This document shows positions 55,704-64,000 of a stretch of 64,000 nt of DNA, one piece after another; within the stretch, counting starts at the first letter, position 1, and every line of letters starts with the position of its first letter. This DNA comes from Rhizophagus irregularis (lineage: Eukaryota > Glomeromycota > Glomeromycetes > Glomerales > Glomeraceae). Where the stretch lies: positions 2,790,001-2,854,000 of the forward strand of contig NC_089437.1 of the NCBI RefSeq assembly GCF_026210795.1. The letters are read 5' to 3'. The notes beneath the pieces were generated by a model. The model was not told where the DNA came from. It saw only the letters and a list, made by a program, of their open reading frames with translations, and made no database searches. A program made the translations under genes and the position numbers.

Positions 55704-55965
55704 TTGCCGGATAAGGCACAAAGTGCCGAATTTGCAATCCATCTATTTGCCGAAGATATTTCACAATTCATTCCCTCACTTTTTGATTGCCAGGGATGAG
55801 GTACGAAGTGCCGAATTGGTGACCTAGATGTGCAATCCTGCCTTCCATGCCCTTTTGATTGCCGAGGATGAGGCACGAAGTGCCGAATTTGTACCCATTC
55901 TTGCAATCCCGCCCTTTATATGCCCTTTCTGATTGCTGTGTAAGGCTCATGCGAAATGTCGAATT
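55704..55965 (+). repeat. Degenerate tandem repeat, about four units of 72-74 bases
   Basis: Units begin TTGCCGGATAAGGCACAAAG, TTGCCAGGGATGAGGTACGA, TTGCCGAGGATGAGGCACGA and TTGCTGTGTAAGGCTCATGC, at about 55704, 55787, 55859 and 55933. Most share GTGCCGAATT and TGCAATCC. The pieces near 55745 look like a shortened unit. Confidence 0.7.
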
Positions 55966-56357
55966 GGTTCAGGCTATATCGCTTTCATATCTTTTTTCGT
56001 GTATTCTCCTGAACCTTTCTGCCTTTCCGGTCTCTTTCCTGCCTATCGGTGGTAGGCCACTCAAGTGAAATTTCTCTTTTCTTTCCTATATATAATTCTG
56101 CTTGAGTGGGTTACCATAAACTTGCTTGTTTTCGCCTTCTAGCTCTTGTTCCTGTATAGTTTCTACTCTGAAATACTTTGGAGTACTACTACATCGATTA
56201 CTTTTAGGCATTATTATATTGATTACTTTGGGGTACTACTACTGACCCAGTATTTTGCCCACGCTAGCAAGCATATTCGCTCAAAATTATATAGAATTTT
56301 TATTTTGAACTTTGCTAGTTTCTCTGTTATTTTATACTGCTTTCTTGCATATACACC

Positions 56358-56825
56358 ATGCTTCTTGCGCAAAAAAATGCTGGGCCTAGCCCATTTATTT
56401 GTTCTGAACTGCTTGAATTAATTTTTAGTAATCTCAAGATTAAGGATATACTATATTCCTGTCTTATTGTGAATCATCAATGGAATTCTGAAGCATTTCG
56501 AGTTATTTTAAAGCAAAAAGAAAGGGAATTTCGTGAAGATCTTGATTTTATCAAATATTGGCTAGACTGTAGTGAACAAGAAATAACCCGTATTTATACA
56601 GTTCTCTATACTCCGCGTTATGATTGGATTACAGCAGGAGAAGAAATTGCAAATGTTCATGCAGTAATCAAATCTCATATAAATAATCTTACAAGTATTC
56701 TTCCCTGTCTTATTAAGTCTTCTGTCTTACGAAACAAATTTCATGTACAATGGCAAAATCTTTATAAACAAACGAAAAAATTGTTAAAAGATATCGATCT
56801 ACTTGATAATATCAATAATACATAA
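56358..56825 (+). CDS. Short F-box-like protein
   Basis: A single exon of 155 codons starting MLLAQKNAGPSPFICSELLE. The segment ICSELLELIFSNLKIKDILY followed by SCLIVNHQWNSEAFRVI fits an F-box (ELL..IF..L...D...C..V...W...A). F-boxes bind Skp1 in SCF ubiquitin ligases. The rest is helical and charged (KQKEREFREDLDFIKYWLDC) and has no LRR or WD substrate domain, so it is either a short member of the large expanded F-box families of these fungi or a remnant. It lies just beside mobile-element DNA. Confidence 0.55.
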   Translation: MLLAQKNAGPSPFICSELLELIFSNLKIKDILYSCLIVNHQWNSEAFRVILKQKEREFREDLDFIKYWLDCSEQEITRIYTVLYTPRYDWITAGEEIANVHAVIKSHINNLTSILPCLIKSSVLRNKFHVQWQNLYKQTKKLLKDIDLLDNINNT

Positions 56826-57078
56826 AAAGAGCGAATATATAGACAAGATTGTTGAGCTGTATTGTCAAGTACTCTTAGCCAAAATTGCTACTTCCTGCTA
56901 AGAATATTGGCGATATTTATTTTTTTACTTATGCAATAGTAGTAGCCAAGTTTAATTTTACTTTCGAACTTGCACCTGGATTTGCATATATCCAGATCGA
57001 TTCTTCTGACCAAACCAGTCCAGAGCTAATGATCACTACCGCAAATTTCTGTACGTGATATTCTATTGTACCTATAAA

Positions 57079-57594
57079 ATGCAAGATGATATTAACACTA
57101 AAGCTTTGGCATATGCCCAAAAGCGTGAAGGAAGATGCTTAGCTAAAGTTAGTCCTAATACATATTTATGGGCATGTAAAAAAGGCCATCAATGGGAGGC
57201 ACCATATAAAAATATGAAACAGAATTATAGATGGTGCAATATTTGTCCTAATATACCAGAAAGAACATGCCGGTATATATTTGAGGATTTATTACATAAA
57301 AAATTTCCACCCCGAAAGCCTAAATTCTTGGAGGGATTACATCTAGATGGATACAATGAAGAGTTAGGCTTGGCCTTTGAATATAGTGGCAATCAACATT
57401 ACCAAATCGTCCCTTTTTTTCACCCACAAGATCAGATGAATCTAGACGCACAAATCTGGCGTGATTGGGAAAAGAGAGCGTTATGTCATCGGGAAGGAGT
57501 AATCCTTATTACAATCCCTTACTGTGTAGTAGATTTAGAAACTTTTATAAGGGGCGCCTTGTATGCATTTGGTTATCTCCCAATACCCACCTAG
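57079..57594 (+). CDS. Zinc-ribbon plus PD-(D/E)XK endonuclease-like protein
   Basis: An exon of about 171 codons from MQDDINTKALAYAQKREGRC. The N-terminal part is a zinc ribbon of the kind WACKKGHQWEA...WCNICPN. The rest resembles a restriction-type nuclease: TCRYIFEDLLHKKFPPRKPK, GLHLDGYNEELGLAFEYSGN and QHYQ give the pattern LDGY..E...AFEY.G.QHY, followed by WEKRALCHREGVILITIPYC. Asp of LDGY, Glu of FEY and Gln of GNQHY are the likely metal site (inference). Similar proteins occur in large DNA viruses and in expanded families of arbuscular fungi. The 3' end overlaps the 3' end of the opposite-strand integrase gene by about 50 bases. A 5' exon may exist. Confidence 0.6.
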   Translation: MQDDINTKALAYAQKREGRCLAKVSPNTYLWACKKGHQWEAPYKNMKQNYRWCNICPNIPERTCRYIFEDLLHKKFPPRKPKFLEGLHLDGYNEELGLAFEYSGNQHYQIVPFFHPQDQMNLDAQIWRDWEKRALCHREGVILITIPYCVVDLETFIRGALYAFGYLPIPT

Positions 57595-58675
57595 GAGGTA
57601 ACATGGGCTTTTCCTTAATATGCATCAATTGCTCTCTCACAAAAGGGCGTTGAGGTCCTGATTCATCTAAGTAATATAAAACAGGCATGGAAGGATTCTT
57701 TCCAACAACAATTCTCTGGATCTTATGTAGGCTAGGAGACCATATCGGATCTGTTATTCTGCGTCTTTTGAAAGGATCATTTTCCCATTCTCCAGGAGCA
57801 AGCAAGAATCGGACAGTAGTACTCTTTAGTAGTTGTGGTTCATCAATACCTATTGGGCGATTATATTTTACAGATGGTTTGGAATATATCCGCTCAAGCT
57901 TTGTGGCATCATTAGGACTCATTCCAATTAGCTGGGTTGGAGTATCATTCATATTATCAACAATTCTCCTTGCAAATCGTTCACATTCTCTACAGCGCTT
58001 ACCAGTAGGCAGGAGAAACTCTATCGAATACTGATTTTTAAAAACTCTTAATTCGAATAATCCAGCATAACGGTCGACCATAGCCAAGTTTGTATGCCTG
58101 AAACGTGCTATAATTCTTCGGATCTCAACGCCATGTTCATCCATTAATAAAGTTACGTATCCCATAAACTCAGTGCCCTTATCACATTGCAATTTTTGAG
58201 GCCAGTTGAGAGGCTTATCGGGATTATTATATATACTCTTAAATGCTTCCGCAACTTCCTCACTGCTCTTTGATGTTAAAAAAATGAAATCTTTATATCT
58301 AGTCGCGCAGTCTATAACCAATAGTACATAGTAATATATTGGACCATCATCTAGTAAATTTGTATCCACATCTTCATCATATGGTATTTCGATTAAATCA
58401 CATTGGTGCACAGTATTTGGCTTTGTGATTTTAGAGTAACTGGCATAAGGTATATGCTTTGGTGAAGGACGAAAAATTTGATACATTGCTTGGCCCTCAA
58501 GCCATTTTTTTATATCAATAAATGGAAAGCTGTAGCCGGCTTTTTTACAAGCATCCCATAATCCCTTAACATTTTGATAAAGACCTTCAGGACGATAATA
58601 TATTTTTTGCAAAGCAAGATGCCGGTCTAAATCATGAGCTTTTTGAGGATCGATATAAATAACTGGTTCCACCAT
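57545..58675 (-). CDS. Polinton-type integrase (element part)
   Basis: Protein of the retroviral-like integrase fold of Polinton/Maverick elements: core around NTVHQCDLIEIPYD, VLLVIDCATRYKDFIFL and LQCDKGTEFMGYVTLL. It belongs to the element below. Confidence 0.8.
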   Translation of the reverse strand: MVEPVIYIDPQKAHDLDRHLALQKIYYRPEGLYQNVKGLWDACKKAGYSFPFIDIKKWLEGQAMYQIFRPSPKHIPYASYSKITKPNTVHQCDLIEIPYDEDVDTNLLDDGPIYYYVLLVIDCATRYKDFIFLTSKSSEEVAEAFKSIYNNPDKPLNWPQKLQCDKGTEFMGYVTLLMDEHGVEIRRIIARFRHTNLAMVDRYAGLFELRVFKNQYSIEFLLPTGKRCRECERFARRIVDNMNDTPTQLIGMSPNDATKLERIYSKPSVKYNRPIGIDEPQLLKSTTVRFLLAPGEWENDPFKRRRITDPIWSPSLHKIQRIVVGKNPSMPVLYYLDESGPQRPFVREQLMHIKEKPMLPPRWVLGDNQMHTRRPL

Positions 58676-58725
58676 TCCAATTTTTTATAATTACGAACAA
58701 AAGTTAGTATCTATGAAATTAGATT

Positions 58726-59523
58726 TTACTCATTAGCTGAGACACTCTTTTTCTTGTGCTTCTGCCTAGCCTCTATCTCCTTTTGTAAGTTCAGTGGAGT
58801 GTCAAACCTTAGGCGGATTGCAAGAGGATCATCTTCTGGCCTAGTGAGATCAAATACAACAAACTCGCCTTTTCGAAGGTAACTATTAATAACCATAGAT
58901 GCACCCTTTATATCATCAATATATCGTCCAACAATCTTAGACACGTCTTGGATACTGCTACCAGAGTTAAATAATACTAAATGAGTCGAGTTTTCACGTT
59001 TGAATGTATCGACTTTATAATACTTTTGCGCAATATATATACATGAAATATTTCGGTGACGCCCATTCCCAAAAAACTGACCAATACGATTTTGTATATG
59101 ATCTGGAGCGAAGCACAGATCCTCAAAAATAAATAATTTACTTCTTTCGGGTGAGAATGTTCTTGTACTAGGAATTCTTTCAGGTGGAATATAACTGAAA
59201 CTAATATTCTCATAGTAAGGTGCTCTTGGGTCTTTCAAAATCATATTATATATGTATCTCACATATGCCCACTTCGGTTCATCAGGATGATACCCACAAA
59301 CAATTAGATCATCACATTTGATGTAGCGAGACCCACCTTTCTTCCCTCTTTGCACATATTCATCCTTATCACCAAGAACAAGATTCGCAAGTAAATTAGT
59401 CTTACCTGAACCACTTCTCCCAGTGACCAACATGCTGAAAGGCCATGTCATTGCTGGATGTCCAATATTTCGGGATGATTCATGTTTAGTGACCTCATCT
59501 ATATCTAAAAGACGAAGTTTCAT
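58726..59523 (-). CDS. FtsK/HerA-type packaging ATPase (element part)
   Basis: P-loop ATPase with LVTGRSGSGKTNLLANLVLG and LFIFEDLCF; the A32-like packaging ATPase group of Polinton-like elements and relatives. About 265 codons, open throughout. Confidence 0.75.
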   Translation of the reverse strand: MKLRLLDIDEVTKHESSRNIGHPAMTWPFSMLVTGRSGSGKTNLLANLVLGDKDEYVQRGKKGGSRYIKCDDLIVCGYHPDEPKWAYVRYIYNMILKDPRAPYYENISFSYIPPERIPSTRTFSPERSKLFIFEDLCFAPDHIQNRIGQFFGNGRHRNISCIYIAQKYYKVDTFKRENSTHLVLFNSGSSIQDVSKIVGRYIDDIKGASMVINSYLRKGEFVVFDLTRPEDDPLAIRLRFDTPLNLQKEIEARQKHKKKSVSANE

Positions 59524-60442
59524 AGAAGGCAGTCCTGTCTTTTGGTTCTTCTGTGTATCGGATTGGGAATCTATAACTCTGATTTCTATTTAAGGGTATT
59601 TTATAGTTCGAAATATTTTTTTCTTCATTGTAAGATGAATATAGATGAGAGAATACGCACCTTAAGATGTATATGATTAGTAATACTATTATAAAGATGA
59701 TTGCATGCTGAAAAAATAAGGAATAAGGCGATTCTGAGGTTATTTCGGGGCTAGTGATTTCGTTACCTTTCTCCAGTCCTTTATCACCTCCAATCGCTTC
59801 ATTTTGCTTAGATTCGCTGGATGTTTTTGAAATATGCTCTAATAAAAGAGAATTAGTTTCTTGAAGAAGAGAATCTTTCTCTATCACTACCTTTTGTGCT
59901 GAAAGTAAATCATCTCTCACCCGCATTAATTCATCCTTTTTTTTGGCCAGTGTATCTTTTAACTCCGTATTTGCCAATTCTAAACTAATATTTTCGTCAG
60001 ATAGTTTTATGTATTCCAGTTCAGATTTACGCTTAAGAAAATCCATCTCTGATAATCTCTTTTGTACCAAAGAAACATCCTGCTCTAATTCCTCTATTCT
60101 TGATTAGAGAGCTTGTATCTCTTCTAATTTTGTAGCGATCTCGCTCCTAGTACTTGCAAGAGAAATCTCTTTTTGATTAATCTCATTTTTGAATTCTCTC
60201 GCCTCATCTTCAAGCTGGCATACACGCTCTGAAAAACTCTCATTATTTTTTATCAAGAGACTGTTTCTAGTGCCAAGCTGAATACCTGAGCTTAAAGCGA
60301 TATCTAGATCATGTTTTAAACGTTGGTTCTCAAGCTCAGTTCGGCTAGATGGATAACGATTAAATGGTGAATCTCCAAGTTTATTGCCAGATACCAAGGG
60401 TGTCCCATTATTTATTTCATTTAGCGTATATATGTTTGCCAT
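59495..60442 (-). CDS. Coiled-coil protein with one membrane segment (element part)
   Basis: Region coding for a heptad-rich coiled coil rich in Glu, Lys, Leu and Ser, followed by a hydrophobic segment (HAIIFIIVLLIIYILRCVFS) and a basic tail. One or two frames; I do not recognise a specific family. It travels with the ATPase and integrase. Confidence 0.5.
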
Positions 60443-60983
60443 ATGAATTTATTTGAAGGCAAAGTTTTTTATGATTTTTTTTTCCTGACGGCCATCAGCG
60501 AAATTATCATTCATATGTATATTTTTTCTTCGAATATGGAAAAAAGGAGTTCAGAATCAAACCAATATCAAACTAATAAAAGACCAATAACAAACTAGTT
60601 TAAAACAAATATGATATTTGAAGTATATATATTCTAAACCTATTTTTTATTTGAATCATGATTATAGCACGCTACACTGTAAAGAAAGCGAACTACATAT
60701 ATGTAACAAACCAATGCCAGACTAATGCCAGACTAATGCCAGACCAATATCAAATAAATTTTCTACAAGTTTTTTATTAGGCGACATAAAGTTAAAAAAT
60801 TGGTTCTCATATCCCGGCCGGTTCACCAGAACGGGAATCTTAAATTTTTATTTTTTTTTCGTTAACCAATCAAATTGCGCTAAACTATATCACATGATAA
60901 ACTAAAATTTGTACGTAACACTATCTGCTATGTAAATGCCTAGCATACAATAAAAAAAAAATTTTTTTTAAAAAAAACCACAA
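60443..60983. other. Spacer between two mobile elements
   Basis: Holds a short 11-base tandem repeat at 60712-60744 and a small GC-rich inverted repeat near 60813-60836 (CCGGTTC ACCA GAACGGG). Probably upstream region of the coiled-coil gene. No gene seen. Confidence 0.5.
60712..60744 (+). repeat. Three 11-base tandem units
   Basis: CAATGCCAGAC and two copies of TAATGCCAGAC in a row, with looser related words (CAATATCAAA, CAATAACAAA) on both sides from about 60559 to 60755. Confidence 0.75.
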
Positions 60984-63764
60984 TTATGAACTACATTGAA
61001 GTCTTTTCTTTCCCTTTCTTTTGTCACCCTGTTTCCATTTTAGACGCTTCTTTGAAGTAACAGTATTACCACTACACTCACTGCAACGTGGATGTTCACC
61101 TTTTTCTGCTTTATCAATGTTTGAATTCCCACATTCAATACAAATGTCCGGGTAGATACCAGTTGAAAAGTATGGCTTCTCCACTTGTGATGTACAGGAC
61201 CACGAGTCATTAACAAAGACTCTTGAAAACAGTTCCTGGATAGGATCTTCTGTATTATCAATTCCACCATCATCAATAATTGTATCATTATCAGCCTCTT
61301 CATCAATATCCGAGTCTGTATTTTCATTAGAATCTTCCTCTTGCATATTTTCGATCATCAACTCCATTATCATCCTCTATAACATCATGTATATCTGGTT
61401 GTTTTGGTGGTACAGCAATAGATAAATCGCACGTATTATGAAATGACATTCCGCAAGTATAGAAAATCGTATCCAAGAATTCTTGCAATAATATCCTATC
61501 CTTTTCAGATAATTTCTTTGCACTGAATAAAAGACGTACATTCAACACAATTTACAACTACACCAACGTTTTTTGCACATGCAGCAGAAGGACAAAATGG
61601 CATAGTATGCTTTCCTTTTGTAATTTTTTTTTCACCCTTCGCTTTAGTCTTCACATTTTTAAGTGAGGGCCTGTAATTTTCAGTTGTTTGTTTACCATAT
61701 AATTCCTCAAATGATTTATAATGTAAATCTTCACCAGGTACTGGATCCGGAAGACAATGAAGTTGCACAAAATCTTCTGGTGGACAACGAGGAGGGCGGC
61801 AGATAGTACAATTTGGTTCACCACATTTCTTAATTGAAAAAAAGTAGTGGCGCATTGTACAATAATGGTCTAAAAATTCTTGCAAATGTGGCTTAAAGCA
61901 AAAGTATGTTAGACAGTTTTTTTCACAAATAATTTTTATTGTTATTAATATTTTTACTTACTCTTCGTTTTATATGTTCTGTAATACGATCTTCATAAGT
62001 AACATTTTCATCAATAAGCCAAATTGCTTCCCAAAATCTCTCCATTTCTGTTTCTGTTGCCGCATCAAACGTTTTAAAAGGCTCATCTTTGAGAGATTGC
62101 CGGTTGAATACATCACGAACTAAATTAATTGGTGTTTGAAGGCTTGCAATAACATCTTCTTTTAAGGTAGGATTTTCTTCAGCAATTTTGCGGATATCAT
62201 TCATTGTACCAACTTTACTCATTAATTCCTCAGATTGACCACTCATTTTAGCTCGCATTAATCCAACACTTTGCAATCCTAAGTTTAACATTGACATAAT
62301 ACGTTCAACAGGATTTTTTCATGAATGTTGTGGTGGAGTTCGAACAGCAACAAAATAATCAAGGTCTAATGCAATAAAAAGGCAAATATAAGAAAGTTGA
62401 ACACAAGCATATTAAAATAACGGCGATTGGTCCCTGGCCTTAAGCCATACTGTATAGAGGCATAGCACAGGTTTATCAAAGAGCTTTTCTTTAAGAAATA
62501 TATGGTAAAGTTCTGTTGCATGTCGGAGAGGTGATGAAGGCTGAAATATTGGATCTTTTAACCCAATATGTACTTTTCCCCTGTAAAAATTACCATTAAT
62601 AGATTCGGGTATATCACATATCATAGCTTCACTTGGTATGATTCCTGTTTTGGTGAAATCATGATCTGCTACTGCAAATGTAGTATCTTTACCAACAACT
62701 ACACTTTTCCCTCTTTCTACAGCAGCAACAGGAAAGCCTCCCGGTTCACCAACTTTGCAACGATGTTTATCATCTAAAAAAATAAGATTTGCAATATTGC
62801 GAAACTTCACAGCAAATTCTTTTTCATAACGAAAAAGTGCTGATGCATAATGAACATCTGGGTGGTAAGCTCGTAACTGGTGTGTTTGAATCATAAATTT
62901 TAAAGGTAAGCGACTAGTAAATTGTAAACTACTTAATCTTGCTGGATTCTTAGGCCAAAACTGCAATCGTAACCATTGAGCGCTAGGAATTAATGTTCCA
63001 GGTGGACACTCACGTTCAATTTGAGTTAAAAGGTTATTCACTGAAATTGCAGTTGCAAGATGTACAATAGTATCATGCCTTCACTCATCTGTAGCAGTAA
63101 CAGCATCCGCTGCTTTTTCCGCAAGAAATTGAGCTGCAACTTCCCAAAAGATATCATATTTAGTAGGTTGTCCATCATTATGTTCTCGTAAATCAATAGC
63201 AACTTCTGAATCTCCAAGTTCTAAAGCAAGTTTAACACGCGCATCAACTTTTGCTTCATTTGCAGTCTCAGCTGCAGAAATATCCCCTGTTAGCATTTGA
63301 TAAATTGTCCGAAGTGCTGATGGTTTGGCTTTTGGCAAGAGCAGGTCACAAGTGCGTAGATAATTCATCCTCATTGTTCGTGTATGATAACGAGGTGCAT
63401 CAGCTTGTAATTCAGTTATTATTCGTGTATGTTCTTGTAATATTATACTTTCATTAGCATCTTCATCAATTTTCCAAATTGATATCATATTAAAAGTGTT
63501 ATTTCCTGAGTTAAATCGATATTCTCCAATAGTGAAAGAAAATGCACAAGATAAGCCCTGAATAAAACGCAATCTTTGTCTAAAATATAGTTTTTCATTA
63601 GAATTTTTATTATAAACAGGCCCAAATATATTATATTTTTGCATACTTACACAGGATCAATTGGCAAGTATTCTTCTATATCAATATGTTTCCATAGTGA
63701 CGAATTGACAAGCACTTGTTCAAGATGATAATATTTGGATTTATCAAGAGGTGTAATCCAGGTA
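60984..63764 (-). mobile_element. Broken DDE-type DNA transposon of unclear superfamily
   Basis: Minus-strand pieces make one transposase-like protein. In order: WITPLDKSKYYHLEQ and a 70-base intron (63585-63654); a helical region; a catalytic block with FLDDKHRCKVGEPGGFPVAA, VERGKSVVVGK and VADHDFTKTGI; a block with DYFVAVRTPP and NPVERIMSMLNLGLQ; then a Cys-rich region (CGEPNCTICRPPRCPP, later CIECGNS...HPRCSEC) and a basic tail. Two in-frame stops and about two frame changes show that it is no longer active. The LDD, AD.D and NPVER spots fit a DDE core. Close relatives are expected in other arbuscular fungi and some animals, but I cannot name the superfamily. A pogo-like element has cut the 5' part at 63765. 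Confidence 0.65.
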
Positions 63765-64000
63765 CAGTCAACTCCCTCTATAGTCACTCCCGTTATAGTC
63801 ACATTCTACTATATAGTCACACCAGTTGAATGTTCAAAACACTTTATTATTAAAATTTATCCTATATAGTCACAATCTATCTATAGTCACTATCACACCT
63901 ATCCTCAAAAATCTTATATTAAAAAGAACCGTTTATAATCACAGTTATATAAAGAATATATTAAATAACTTGGCATCTAATAATCGTACAAAGATGTACC
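63765..64000. mobile_element. pogo/Tigger-like DNA transposon end (runs off the window)
   Basis: Starts CAGTCAACTCCCTCTATAGT after a TA dinucleotide at 63763-63764. Within the next 180 bases TATAGTCAC appears about five times plus TATAATCAC, a subterminal repeat pattern typical of transposase-binding ends. The first ten bases equal those of the MITE at 35265. It lies inside the broken DDE transposon. The other end is outside the window. Confidence 0.7.

Larger units (their letters stand above)
54290..56357. other. Spacer with palindrome and degenerate tandem repeats
   Basis: About 2 kb without a supported gene. From about 55.1 kb it is richer in G+C than the flanks and in words such as GTGCCGAAT and GATTGCC. 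It holds the palindrome at 55020-55081, the tandem repeat at 55704-55965 and CACGTG at 55646-55651. Confidence 0.6.
57545..60442 (-). mobile_element. Polinton-like (Maverick) element fragment
   Basis: Minus-strand block with integrase, a packaging-type ATPase and a coiled-coil/membrane protein in a row. The capsid, protease and DNA polymerase B genes of complete Polintons are not seen here, and no long terminal repeats were found, so this is a fragment or a shortened derivative. The reading frames left are mostly open, with perhaps one break, which suggests a fairly young copy. True ends are unknown; the neighbouring nuclease-like and F-box-like genes could be passengers. Confidence 0.75.

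Overview
The window reads as nuclear DNA of an early-diverging filamentous fungus, most likely an arbuscular mycorrhizal Glomeromycotina such as Rhizophagus. The evidence is very AT-rich spacers, genes cut by many 60-100 base GT-AG introns, the standard genetic code, and fungal gene types (HAK potassium transporter, Rim2-like carrier, CreC/WDR20-like WD protein) next to genes lost from yeasts (SMG9). Polinton-like and other mobile remnants also fit. The species call is inference; no database search was run.

Layout. Positions 1-9.4 kb hold CDC37 (3' part), a small HABP4/PAI-RBP1-like protein, a HAK/KUP K+ transporter, pirin, an I78-type peptidase inhibitor and a CHY zinc-finger protein. The cohesin subunit SMC3 fills 9.8-15.9 kb. 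A single very large minus-strand gene covers 17.05-26.33 kb. It encodes four Tudor/chromo-barrel-like repeats, ZZ-like and extended-PHD zinc clusters, and a bacterial-type N6-adenine/N4-cytosine DNA methylase domain. Next comes an extremely AT-rich, gene-free 5 kb desert (26.9-32.1 kb) with nested inverted repeats. From 32 to 54.3 kb lies a compact housekeeping block: X-family DNA polymerase, SMG9, RagC/Gtr2, WDR20/CreC, NAC alpha, a Rim2-like carrier, hydroxymethylbilane synthase (with an 11-base microexon), an R3H/SUZ protein and an unrecognised nuclear-looking protein. From 54.3 kb to the end the window is accessory DNA: a perfect 62-base palindrome, a degenerate tandem repeat, a short F-box-like gene, a zinc-ribbon/endonuclease-like gene, a fragment of a Polinton-like (Maverick) element, a broken DDE DNA transposon, and a pogo/Tigger-like end inserted into it.

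The housekeeping genes do not form one pathway, but many share an upstream motif, TCACGTGATAA or close to it, usually 80-350 bases before the start codon. One copy sits midway between the divergent SMG9 and RagC genes. The strongest candidate for a new system is the chromatin-reader/DNA-methylase fusion. It has the parts expected of a eukaryotic DNA methyltransferase targeted to particular nucleosomes, and its methylase motifs are split over tiny exons, which suggests an old acquisition.
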